NCBI GenBank assembly: GCA_964035575.1 | Contig: OZ037839.1 | Span: 744,001-808,000 of the forward strand | Length of the DNA: 64,000 nucleotides | Direction of reading: 5' to 3' | Origin: Rhynchopus sp. YZ270_cl-10 | Lineage: Eukaryota > Euglenozoa > Diplonemea > Diplonemida > Diplonemidae | In this document: positions 51,649 to 60,163 of the stretch, piece by piece | Position numbering within the stretch: the stretch's first letter is position 1 | Layout: every line of letters begins with the position of its first letter | Notes under the pieces: model-generated | Told to the model about the DNA's origin: nothing | The model's input: only the letters and a program-made list of their open reading frames with translations | Database searches by the model: none | Translations under genes and position numbers: made by a program

Positions 51649-51690
51649 AGTTTATAAGATGACCCTCAGCCTCTCGTGCTTAGTCACCTT
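51649..51690 (+). ncRNA. Family-A hairpin module
   Basis: GTTTATAAGATGACCC, then CAGC..GCTTAG and TCACC. Close to 12486-12522. 51700-52385 has no gene. Confidence 0.4.
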
Positions 51691-52385
51691 CACCACAACA
51701 AATATGTTCAAAAGTGACAGAAGGTCACCACTAAGCGGTGCACGGAAAGGGGAGATGCCCTTGCATGTCAACTAGGGAAGGAGTGGGATAAAAGGGGAGG
51801 GCGTGGGAAACTATGATAAGTGGGTGGGGAGAACAATCCTGCGCATCGGGTGGGTCGCATGCGCCTTTAAAAAAAATAAAATAAAAAGCCCCCGGTAAAA
51901 GGCACTGAATACGTAATTTTACAACCTGCTCTGCCCCCAAGAGGAAGCGAAACACCTATCACGCAGCATGCATGCTCACAGCTTCCACGGCCCATGATCT
52001 TGCATGAGTTTTTTCGTGACCGACGATGCACTGATATCATCACAATCGTGGGAGGGGAGTGTCCCTCATCGATGATAGTTATTGTTCTTTATTGGTCCAC
52101 AATTTGCGAACAACATCATTGATTTGGTGTGGCAAATGGGATGGGGAAAAGAGCACGATTATTGACAACAGAAATGAAAGCACTGCAATGAGGGAGAGTC
52201 AACAGGAGGGGAAAGTTCTGGTCTCAGGCTAGAGAGACCACGAATACATAAGGTGGACAGACAGATGTATCAAATGGGGAATGGCATAAATTCCTTGGTC
52301 GGAAGAAGAAAAAAAAAGAAGGACGGAAATAAAATCAATTCAAAAGTGAAGTTGATAGAAACTGTCCTCCACACAGCATGCATGC

Positions 52386-54635
52386 TCACAGCTTCCACAC
52401 CACAAGGGTGCCGTCATGGCTCACAGTTGCCAGGCGTGTGCCATCGGGGGAGAAGTCCAGGCGTGGCAGGACAGCCTGCGAGTGTCCCAGCAGCTCGTGC
52501 AGCACAGACCCGTCGTGCGACCACACCATCACGTCACCCTCGCCCACAGCAGCAATCATCTTCCCGTCGCGCGAGAACGTGCTGTCGTGCACAGCACCCG
52601 ACAGCATGCTCAGAGACACACCGTCCACAGCACTGCCGTCACCAATCGAGCTCCCGGGCAGCTGCGACACAAGGATCGTCCCGTCGCTCATCCCACGCAG
52701 GAGCGCGTTCCCACCAAAGGACGAGAAGGACAGTGCCGTCACACGTGCGGAAACAGAAGGCAGCTCAACAGCAGCAGACGTCCCGTCCAGCCTCCACACA
52801 GTCGTCACCTCGTCCACCTCAGACCCGCGCACTGTCGCAAGGTGCGCACCGTCCACAGAGAACCCCACGTTGCGTGCATGGTGGTCGATCACAGACGACG
52901 CCTTCGTCCTGTCCGACGCAAGCATGTCGAACACACGTGTGCGTGCATCCTGTCCACCTCCGCTCACCACGTAGCGCCCGTCCCTCGTGAACTCCACACG
53001 GTGCACAGGTGTGCTCCCCGATGCAGACATGTCCACCAGGGTTGCCTCCAGCACACCTGTCTCAGCGTCGCACACAACCACACGCCCGCCCTCCCCAGCA
53101 AGCGCCACGAGGTTGTTGTCTGGGGAGAACGCAATGTCGTGCACCCTGAAGCCGTCTGCACAGCCCAGCTGTCCCACCCGCACACCCGTGCGCGCGTCAA
53201 ACACACGCACAAAACGGTCTGCTGACCCTGTCGCCACACGACGTCCGTCCCACGAGAACGCCACCGACAGCAGACGTGCAGGGTGTCTCACCTCAAATGC
53301 ACACGCACGCGACGTCCCCTGCCCACAACGCTGTGGCACTGTGTCCACCCCACACTGCGGCTGTGGAGTAGGTGGCACTGAAGTGGGTGGTGCAGGGGTC
53401 TGTGGTGCTGGTGTTGGTGGTGAAGGAGTTGGAGCGGCAGTACCAACACTACCGACTTCGTACACAGAGTTCCTCCAGTGATTCCCGCACACCGAGGAAG
53501 GTTCTTGAGAACAGTTCATGCTGCACTCTGACTCCGGCGCAGACCCATAGGTACCGTAGCTGTTCCCGCAGAAGCACTGCGTCCCCATCTGCAGCCCCAT
53601 GTACACGTACGGCGCCGCTGGTGCTGTGAGGAGACAGAACTCCGAACAGAGCTCGGGCGAAGCGTGCGATACCGATCGTGGCCCGTCAAGGTCTCTCACA
53701 CTTGTATCCACATAGCATCCTATGTATGTCGGGGGCGTAAGTGTCGGTGGCGAAGGTGTTGGGATAGTGTCCGGCACATCTGTGGGTGGTGCTTGAGTGG
53801 TCGCATTCACACACGCGTAATCGAAGGCAAGGTCCCCCACCGCTCCTGAAGAGGTGTTGCTTTCGAACTGCACAAACACAGAACCATTCATCACAAGGTC
53901 CACATTTATGAAGCTTGATGCAGAACTGGTCCAGTAATATTCCAAGTTGAAGTTTGTGTCGTCCTCTGAGCTGTAGACGCGCACAGCCATTGCGTTGCTC
54001 GGGTGAATAACAGAAAACGTGAGCACAGCTTCTGTGTCACACGCAATGTACCAGCACTCTGTGTGGGGTTTTGTACCACTATATTGCACGGATACATATT
54101 CCACATGCCCGTTGCCTGTCAGGTTGTTCTGTGTGTCACAGAGCGTGAACACACCTGCTGGAGCGGATGGTGGGCTGGGTACAGGTGTGGGTGGTGGTAC
54201 TGGAGTAGGTGGTGCTTGAGTCGCATCCGCACACACGTAGTCGAACTCAAATGCTGAACTCTGTGTGTAGATAACGCTTGTAAACATCAAAAATGCGGGA
54301 CCCTTCAGCAAATAATCCATGGGCAAGTTGAAATACTGGAGTGTCTTCTCTCTGGTGTAGACTGTTACATTTCCGGAATCCTTCTCTGACGAGTACAGGT
54401 TCAGGTAGGAATAGTGGGGATCCAGATCCAGGGTGGTGAACGAGATCACAACATTATTGTCACACGCAATGTCCCAGCACTGCGTCTGGTCCACGTCCCT
54501 GTCTTTATGAAAGCTCACGTGCCCGGTCACATTGTCCCCCAGGTCGTTGTACTCGTCACATATCTTGGACACACCAGGTACCATCGTCGCAGCCGTGCTT
54601 ACACACAGCAGCGCTGCCAAGCATGCGCGCAACAT
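52386..54635 (-). CDS. Secreted CUB-CUB-WSC-WD40 fusion protein
   Basis: 749 residues, one exon. Signal peptide 1-17 (MLRACLAALLCVSTAAT). CUB-like domains at about 25-135 and 165-275 match those of the neighbouring CUB genes. A WSC domain at about 303-395 has the expected cysteines (YIGCY, C..FC, CFCGNSY, CSMNC, VCGN) and would bind carbohydrate. Pro/Thr linkers separate the domains. From about 430 to the end there are six to seven WD40 blades (VAFSWDGRRVATGSADRFVRVF, IAFSPDNNLVALAG.., LDFSPDGTRLATVSHDGTLVVW). WD40 propellers are usually intracellular, so a propeller behind a signal peptide and sequons is unusual. No transmembrane helix is seen. Confidence 0.88.
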   Translation of the reverse strand: MLRACLAALLCVSTAATMVPGVSKICDEYNDLGDNVTGHVSFHKDRDVDQTQCWDIACDNNVVISFTTLDLDPHYSYLNLYSSEKDSGNVTVYTREKTLQYFNLPMDYLLKGPAFLMFTSVIYTQSSAFEFDYVCADATQAPPTPVPPPTPVPSPPSAPAGVFTLCDTQNNLTGNGHVEYVSVQYSGTKPHTECWYIACDTEAVLTFSVIHPSNAMAVRVYSSEDDTNFNLEYYWTSSASSFINVDLVMNGSVFVQFESNTSSGAVGDLAFDYACVNATTQAPPTDVPDTIPTPSPPTLTPPTYIGCYVDTSVRDLDGPRSVSHASPELCSEFCLLTAPAAPYVYMGLQMGTQCFCGNSYGTYGSAPESECSMNCSQEPSSVCGNHWRNSVYEVGSVGTAAPTPSPPTPAPQTPAPPTSVPPTPQPQCGVDTVPQRCGQGTSRACAFEVRHPARLLSVAFSWDGRRVATGSADRFVRVFDARTGVRVGQLGCADGFRVHDIAFSPDNNLVALAGEGGRVVVCDAETGVLEATLVDMSASGSTPVHRVEFTRDGRYVVSGGGQDARTRVFDMLASDRTKASSVIDHHARNVGFSVDGAHLATVRGSEVDEVTTVWRLDGTSAAVELPSVSARVTALSFSSFGGNALLRGMSDGTILVSQLPGSSIGDGSAVDGVSLSMLSGAVHDSTFSRDGKMIAAVGEGDVMVWSHDGSVLHELLGHSQAVLPRLDFSPDGTRLATVSHDGTLVVWKL

Positions 54636-54801
54636 TGTCTTTTGTGGTGTCAGCAGAATACCTGTTGTTGTGTTGTTGTGTTGTGGGGTTTATGCTCGTA
54701 CTCGAGGTCAAAAGAAATCAAACAAAATCAAAAGGGGAAAATGAGGGAGGAACCTGTTTGCATTTGGCACCGTTAGTGCGAAATGTACGTGCGGAGAGGG
54801 G

Positions 54802-55070
54802 CTAGAGACCCTTCGCGTCGGCGCTGCGCACCCACCCGTCACAGAACGCCACGTTCTTTGCACACTGCGGTATGCGCATGAACCCTGAGGATCTCTTCCG
54901 CTACCAAGAGTCCGTCGGCATCACACGTACGGCGATATCCATTCCACGTGCAGCCGCCTGCAGTCCTGAGCAGATTCTGTGCAGAACGCCGTTGCCCAGA
55001 CGAGTGATGGGCAAGGAGTCGCGTGCGACGACCGCTCCTGCTTGGAGAAAGCTCGCAAATTTTGTGACCA
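54802..55070 (-). pseudogene. Possible gene fragment, unknown family
   Basis: A GC-rich stretch reads LQAGAVVARDSLPITRLG, then LHRICSGLQAAARGMD.. on the minus strand, meets an in-frame TAG, then continues RKRSSGFMRIPQCAK.. to another TAG at 54802. The composition looks coding, in contrast to its A/T-rich left neighbour, and CCAAGCAG near 55050 could be a splice acceptor. I do not recognise the protein. It may be a decayed gene or a last exon. Confidence 0.3.
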
Positions 55071-55299
55071 AAAGCGGAAGCGCTGAAAATATTTTAAAGA
55101 TCTTTAAATCAGACATTTTTAATCGAAAGATGGTGTTTTTTTTTCTCACCAGCGTCTCTTCTTTTATTGTTGTTATTATTTTTATTTTTTTGCTTTTGTT
55201 TTTGTTTTGCAAATTTTAACAAGCAGGGTACAGCCAGTACACCTTTCCCTAATTGTATAGCATACGCCTTCGCTGCAGTAGCGGGCAATGGGCTGACTC

Positions 55300-55460
55300 C
55301 AATGACAAAAAAAGTAATAAGTAAAGTATTTTCATCATATGCAATCAATAAATTGATAGTATATGGTGAGGGATCAACAAAAAATGTTCCCATCTTTTTT
55401 ATGGCGTATGTTTGGCAAAAACGTAGAAAAGAAAAGTAAAATGCTTCGTGTAAAAAGTAA
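55300..55460 (+). repeat. 130-bp dispersed repeat containing a family-C module
   Basis: Matches 59125-59265 over about 130 bases. The family-C module at 55329-55391 reads TTTCATCATATGC, AATCAAT with ATTGAT, GTATATGG, GGGATC AACAAAAAAT GTTCCC. 55461-56518 has no gene that I can see. Confidence 0.6.
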
Positions 55461-56531
55461 AGAAAAATTGTGGTTTCGAGCTGCTTACTCCTGAACCACG
55501 TTCTCTGAACCCCCAACAGCATCTCCTCGGAGCTAGGAGCCAGGGTTCCTCTCCAAAAAGTGAAAATGAAAAAAAAAAAAAAGCAAAAATGGTGCTCCTG
55601 ATAACCCCATTTTGCGTACTTGGTGCGCACTTTGTGCACGAAAAAAAAAACAAAAAAAATACAGGAATACCCTATATTGCGTACTTGTTGCGTGCTTGGT
55701 ATTTTTTATTTCAGGAGCACCAAAAAAGCAAATATTCCACACATAAATTTACGCAAAATCTCAAAAGGTAAGTCACAAGGAAAAAAAAAACAAAATGTAA
55801 AAGTTGAAATGTAAAAGATATTTGTTGGGAAGGAAAATACGAATAAAAAGTAAAAGAAAAGCGCCATAAGAAAAGGGTGAATGAGTAGACTCATCGCACC
55901 GTCGCCTCAGCTGCCGATGTGCATAAAAGCGCACAGGCGTTATTAGTTATTTTTTGCTTTTAATTTTTACTTTTTGGGATACAGGGTCCAGTTGTAGGCG
56001 TAGGTTTTATTTTTCCTTCCTTCAAAACTACACACACAACGCTTTTTGGTTTTTGCGAGACACACAAGGTGCCAGGTTCTATGATAAGCACGGAACCACC
56101 CTGCACCTGTTTGTCATGTTGTTTCTCGTGCAATACATCGAGAAACGTGCACTCGAAACTAGGGGAAAGCTTTTTGATAAAAAATGAGCGAAGCACAAAA
56201 ACCAGCGCGTGTGGAAGAAAAAAAGAAGAGAAAAATATTTTTTTCTGATTCAAAGTGGTGTTTACGTTTTGGGTACGGGGCGGAGAATAAATCTATTCGA
56301 TAAAAGAAACACAAGCTTTTTGTTTTATCTTGTTGAGGATGTGGTGTAGAACACCTTTTTTGGTGAAGCACGTCTTGCGGTTTCCGGACAGGCACGTTGC
56401 ACCGCAGAATGGGCACGTGTTGTACTACGGGCGTCTGGGGCTGGTCTGGTTCTGTCTGTTGTTGTGCTGGTGTTGGTGTTTCTGGTGATCTCTTTCAAAC
56501 AAACTTATACACCTTCACACAGCATGCATGC

Positions 56532-57404
56532 TCACAGCTTCCACACCACAAGGGTGCCGTCAGGGTTCTGCTGCTGTGGAGGAGGTGTCGGTGCTCTGCA
56601 TTCGTAGTCGAAGGCAATGTTCCCCAACCCTCCTGAAGAGTACACGCTGTTGAACTGCACCAACGCAGAACCATTCATCACAAGGTCCACACCTATGAAG
56701 CGTGTCGTGTTATAATATGCAGAACCGGTCCAGTAATATTCCAAGTTGAAGTTTGTGTCGTTCTCTGAGCTGTAGACGTACACGGCCATTCCGAAGTACG
56801 GGTTAATAACAGAAAACCTGAGCACAGTTTTTGTGTCACACGCAATGTACCAGCACTCTGTGTGGTCTACTGCCATGGATTTATATTGCACATGCCCGGT
56901 GCCTGTCAGGTTGTTCTGTTTGTCACAGGGGATGGAGACACCTGCTGGAGCGGATGGTGTGCTGGGTACAGGTGTGGGTGGTGCTTGAGTGGCATTCACA
57001 CACACGTAGTCGAAGACAATCTCTCCCCACCCTCCCGAGGTGTACACGCTCTCGAACTGCACCAACGCAGAACCATTCATCACAAGGTCCACACCTATGA
57101 AGCGTGTTGTGTTTTCATATGCAGAACCGGTCCAGTAATATTCCAAGTTGAAGTTTGTGTCGTTCTTTGAGCTGTAGATGTACACGAACATTTCGAGGTA
57201 CGGGTTAATAACAGAAAACGTGAGCACGGCTTCTGTGTCACACGCAATGTACCAGCACTCTGTGTGGTCTACTGCCATGTAATCATATTTCACATGCCCG
57301 TTGCCTGTCAGGTTGTTCTGTTTGTCACAGGGGATGGAGACACCTGCCGGAGTGGTCGCAGCCGTGCTTACACACAGCAGCGCTGCCAAGCATGCGCGCA
57401 GCAT
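56532..57404 (-). CDS. Secreted CUB-like protein with truncated WD40 tail
   Basis: 290 residues from ATG 57404, with the same leader peptide as 41284 and 52386. Two CUB-like domains follow the pattern IPCDKQNNLTG.. to IAFDYVC; the second ends IAFDYEC and runs into a Pro/Gln linker and NPDGTLVVWKL, which equals the last residues of the WD40 protein at 52386. The 3' DNA (GCATGCATGCTCACAGC) is also shared. So the gene looks like a full CUB-WSC-WD40 copy that lost everything between its second CUB domain and its last ten codons. Confidence 0.82.
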   Translation of the reverse strand: MLRACLAALLCVSTAATTPAGVSIPCDKQNNLTGNGHVKYDYMAVDHTECWYIACDTEAVLTFSVINPYLEMFVYIYSSKNDTNFNLEYYWTGSAYENTTRFIGVDLVMNGSALVQFESVYTSGGWGEIVFDYVCVNATQAPPTPVPSTPSAPAGVSIPCDKQNNLTGTGHVQYKSMAVDHTECWYIACDTKTVLRFSVINPYFGMAVYVYSSENDTNFNLEYYWTGSAYYNTTRFIGVDLVMNGSALVQFNSVYSSGGLGNIAFDYECRAPTPPPQQQNPDGTLVVWKL

Positions 57405-57575
57405 TGTCTTTTGTTGTGTCCAGAGAATACCTGTTGTGTTGTTGTGCTGTTGTGTTGCTATATCTTCTACCTTACTTATATCTTCTACAGTATAATCAGG
57501 GGCCAATCATAACGTGCACACTCTGCTGATTCTAAAAACGGGCACAAAAATCGCAGATGGAGAAATGGGGAAGAG
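57405..57575 (-). promoter_or_regulatory. Conserved 5' flank shared with the gene at 41284
   Basis: Nearly identical to 42142-42310, including GGGGCCAATCATAACG and the ATATCTTCTAC pair. It probably contains the promoter. Confidence 0.5.
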
Positions 57576-57610
57576 GTTGAAATGTTGGAACACTTCCTCA
57601 CCCCCCGGAT

Positions 57611-57869
57611 CACACATCACCACCCGAGACGCCCTTGGGCGGATGTTGTCAGAAAGCTGGTAGACGAACGGACTGGGAAGTATGTATCCTAGAGCTGCAG
57701 GGAGAGCTGCCTTGAACGACTGCCATCACTGCTAAAGAATGTTGATGTGTGCGAAGACGTCGACGGCAAAGAAAGCATGAAAGCAAGGAGGCATTGCTCG
57801 CTGGCTGGCAAAGTCGTTGGCGACGAAGAAGAGAAAGAGAGATGGTCTGACAACTTGGTAGAAAAATAA
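57611..57869 (+). pseudogene. Possible gene fragment on the plus strand
   Basis: One frame reads RRPWADVVRKLVDERTGKY, then an in-frame TAG, then CLERLPSLLKNVDVCEDVDG..KVVGDEEEKERWSDNLVEK and TAA. Composition and helical pattern look coding. It lacks a start codon and I cannot name it. TCCTAG just upstream could be a splice acceptor. It would be the only plus-strand coding trace. Confidence 0.3.
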
Positions 57870-57920
57870 CATTTTTTTTGTTGTTTTATTGTCGTTATGT
57901 ATTACGGGGATGGGGGAAGT

Positions 57921-58295
57921 GAAGCAATATGTACCTAAGCCTCTTGTACAAAGGCACCTTCAAAAACAAAAAATGGTGTGGCTCAAAGCCTGCCTTTTGC
58001 ACCACAAAAGAAGTACCAAAGATGTACAAAATGGCTGCGGTAATATTTTTTAACTACAAGGTGGTGCTTGTAAAATGAAGAAAATTTTGAGTTGAATACA
58101 AAGCCCTCTCGTGAACAGTACCAGAAAGATAAAGGTTGAAATGTTCGAACGCCTGTTTAAAAAATGGGGCAGACATGTGTGTGGTGTACGAGCAGAATAC
58201 AAAGAAACCTTGTAAGACGAATGTGGCCGCTCGTGCACACTTCTTTAAGGAAAAGTTAATAAGATGGACCTGAGCCTCCCGTGCTTAGTCACTTT
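57921..58295 (+). ncRNA. Three family-A modules
   Basis: 57921-57954 (TGTACCTAAGCC..TTGTACA), 58209-58242 (TAAGACGAATGTGGCC, GTGCACACTTC) and 58251-58295 (AATAAGATGGACCTGAGCC, GTGCTTAGTCAC). In the last, CTGAGC pairs with GCTTAG through a G-T pair. Confidence 0.42.
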
Positions 58296-58592
58296 GAAAT
58301 AAAAGAAGACAAAGTCTGAAATGGTCAAAAATGGTCAAAAAAAATAGGAAAAAGGGGTGTAGGGATTTTCTGGGTGGCGTTGACCAAAAAAAAAAAAGAG
58401 TGAGGGGAGTTGGGTCCGGGTCAAGGTCCGGGTACAGTAACTGAGCCTGGGGGGGGGCAGGTAATGAAGTGCTAAAATGACAAATGGTAAGGAGACATAA
58501 ACGTTCCTTAATTTGTTTTTGGGCATTTGGTGCTCCGGGAGGGGTCGATATTGACAGGTCGCTGACACAGGGACTCCATATACACACCCCCT

Positions 58593-58685
58593 GATATTGA
58601 CAGGTCGCCGACAGGTCGCCGACAGGTCGCCGACAGGTCGCCGACAGGTCGCCGACAGGTCGTGACACGTCGCTGACAGGTCGCT
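58593..58685. repeat. (GACAGGTCGCC)n 11-mer array
   Basis: Seven to eight units of GACAGGTCGCC, the last three varied (GTCGTGACACG, GTCGCTGACAGG). No spacers, so not CRISPR-like. Confidence 0.9.
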
Positions 58686-58834
58686 GACCGACTTCCGAAA
58701 GCACCAGCATGCCTTTACTTTAGCGTTCTTTAATTTATCGTTTTATGGGACAGTATATCGTGCTTTGGCTTTCCTCAGTTACGGCACTCATCTGTCAAAG
58801 ATCTGGGGCCTGACTACAATAAGGAGATAGAAGT

Positions 58835-58925
58835 TAAAGTGAAGTTGATAGTGCAAACGCCTCTGGGACGCTGACACTGAGACTCTATGGGGGGTATCGA
58901 ACCCCTTCAGAGTGGTGTGATTGGG
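58835..58925 (+). ncRNA. Family-B module with hairpin
   Basis: GAAGTTGATAGTGCAAACGCC, then CACTGAGACTCT pairing with AGAGTGGTG and GGGG with CCCC around GTATCGAA. The stem sequence is quite different from 7181-7233 but in the same place. Confidence 0.5.
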
Positions 58926-58970
58926 GATTTAACAGAATGAGAAAAATACAAAAAAAAAAAAAGATTAGAT

Positions 58971-59028
58971 TCATATACTTTCAATTCACAGAATTGAAAG
59001 TATGTGAGAGGGTCAACACATGCACCAA
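58971..59028 (+). ncRNA. Family-C two-hairpin module
   Basis: TCATATAC, then CTTTCAATTC pairing with GAATTGAAAG, and GTATGTGAG; the second helix is GGGT..CACC-like and weak. Confidence 0.5.
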
Positions 59029-59124
59029 AAAGAAAAAGAAAAACTTTAAATGATCATACGACAACAAAAGGTGTTGCCAGTTATGAGAGTTGCTATTTTT
59101 TGCAGGGAAGGGGAGGGCGAGTAA

Positions 59125-59265
59125 AAAAAAGTATTTTCATCATATGCAATCAATAAATTGATAGTATATGGTGAGGGATCAACAAAAATGGTCCCATCTT
59201 TCTTTTTATGTTGTGTGTTTTGCAAAACGTAGAAAAGAAAAGTAAAATGCTTCGTGCACAAGTTG
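59125..59265 (+). repeat. 130-bp dispersed repeat with family-C module, copy 2
   Basis: Homologue of 55300-55460. The module at 59135-59196 reads CATATGC, AATCAAT with ATTGAT, GTATATGG, GGGATC AACAAAAAT GGTCCC. 59266-60154 shows no gene. Confidence 0.6.
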
Positions 59266-60163
59266 AAACTTCAGTAGATTGGTTTCTGATATTAACCCTG
59301 TTTCAGTCCTAAGAATCATACAGTTGTATTCAAAAGGGTGGACATCTTCAGTGATTTCCCTTTAAATGGTGGGTGAATATCGCGAAACCGATGTTCGTGT
59401 GAACATTTGGTACCTTCTACTTCAGTTTTTTGTTTCGGGAATACACAAAATACAAAAGTTTTTTTTTTCTTTTTTCTTATTCCTTTCTCTGTCCTTACTG
59501 GATGTAATGTCTGATCACCAGGAGGAAGAGTAACCTAAAGAGTCTTGGTCTTGATGGCTGCCGTGTATACGTAAAGTATTCCGTGCAATAATTGCTACCA
59601 ATCCAAACAAATACCAACACATCCTGTATGTGTATCAGATAGAAAACCTCAGCAAACACACAAGAAAGAGAAATAAAATAAAAGTAAAAAATAGAAAAGT
59701 GAAAAACATACTGAATTTTCTGGACTTAGTAGTTCGCCGTCCAAGCAATGATTAAAACCAGTTTAATCATCCATTGTCCATTGTATTGAAACACCTACAC
59801 AAAGACTAGAGTAGTACAAAGAGATAGCAAAACGTGCATTGCAAACAATTTAATATGTGTCCTGGAGTCTTAGTCTCAAGGCTATTGTCCCTTAAAAAAT
59901 GGGAAAGCTAAGATGCCCACCAAGACCAAATCGCTCCTGCGAGAAAAATACTCATCACTAGTGACATAGTACGCGTTGAGTACAACCAACAAAAAAAAGA
60001 AAAAGAAAGTTAAAAAAAAATATCGCCAACGTCGTCGTACACGCACCTCCCTTTTCTTCGCCCAACCAAAATGTGGCTGGCAGTTTCGGTCTTCGTTGCC
60101 CCTCCCTACCTTTTCGTGTAAATCAAGGACCCAGGGGGAGTCTCTTTTCCTCTATTATTTTTT

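Noticed and set aside
54802-57869. In-frame TAG in two coding-like fragments, and no TAG among the stop codons of the confident genes: a changed genetic code with TAG as sense
   Set aside because: Several thousand codons of confident genes contain no in-frame TAG; if it were a common sense codon it should appear there. Decay of the fragments explains it better.
58593-58685. CRISPR-like array
   Set aside because: Units of 11 bases are directly joined without spacers.
58860-58925. tRNA-like T-arm (GGGGTTCGATACCCC on the minus strand)
   Set aside because: No acceptor stem, D arm or anticodon arm can be placed around it, and the homologous module at 7181 lacks the T-loop.
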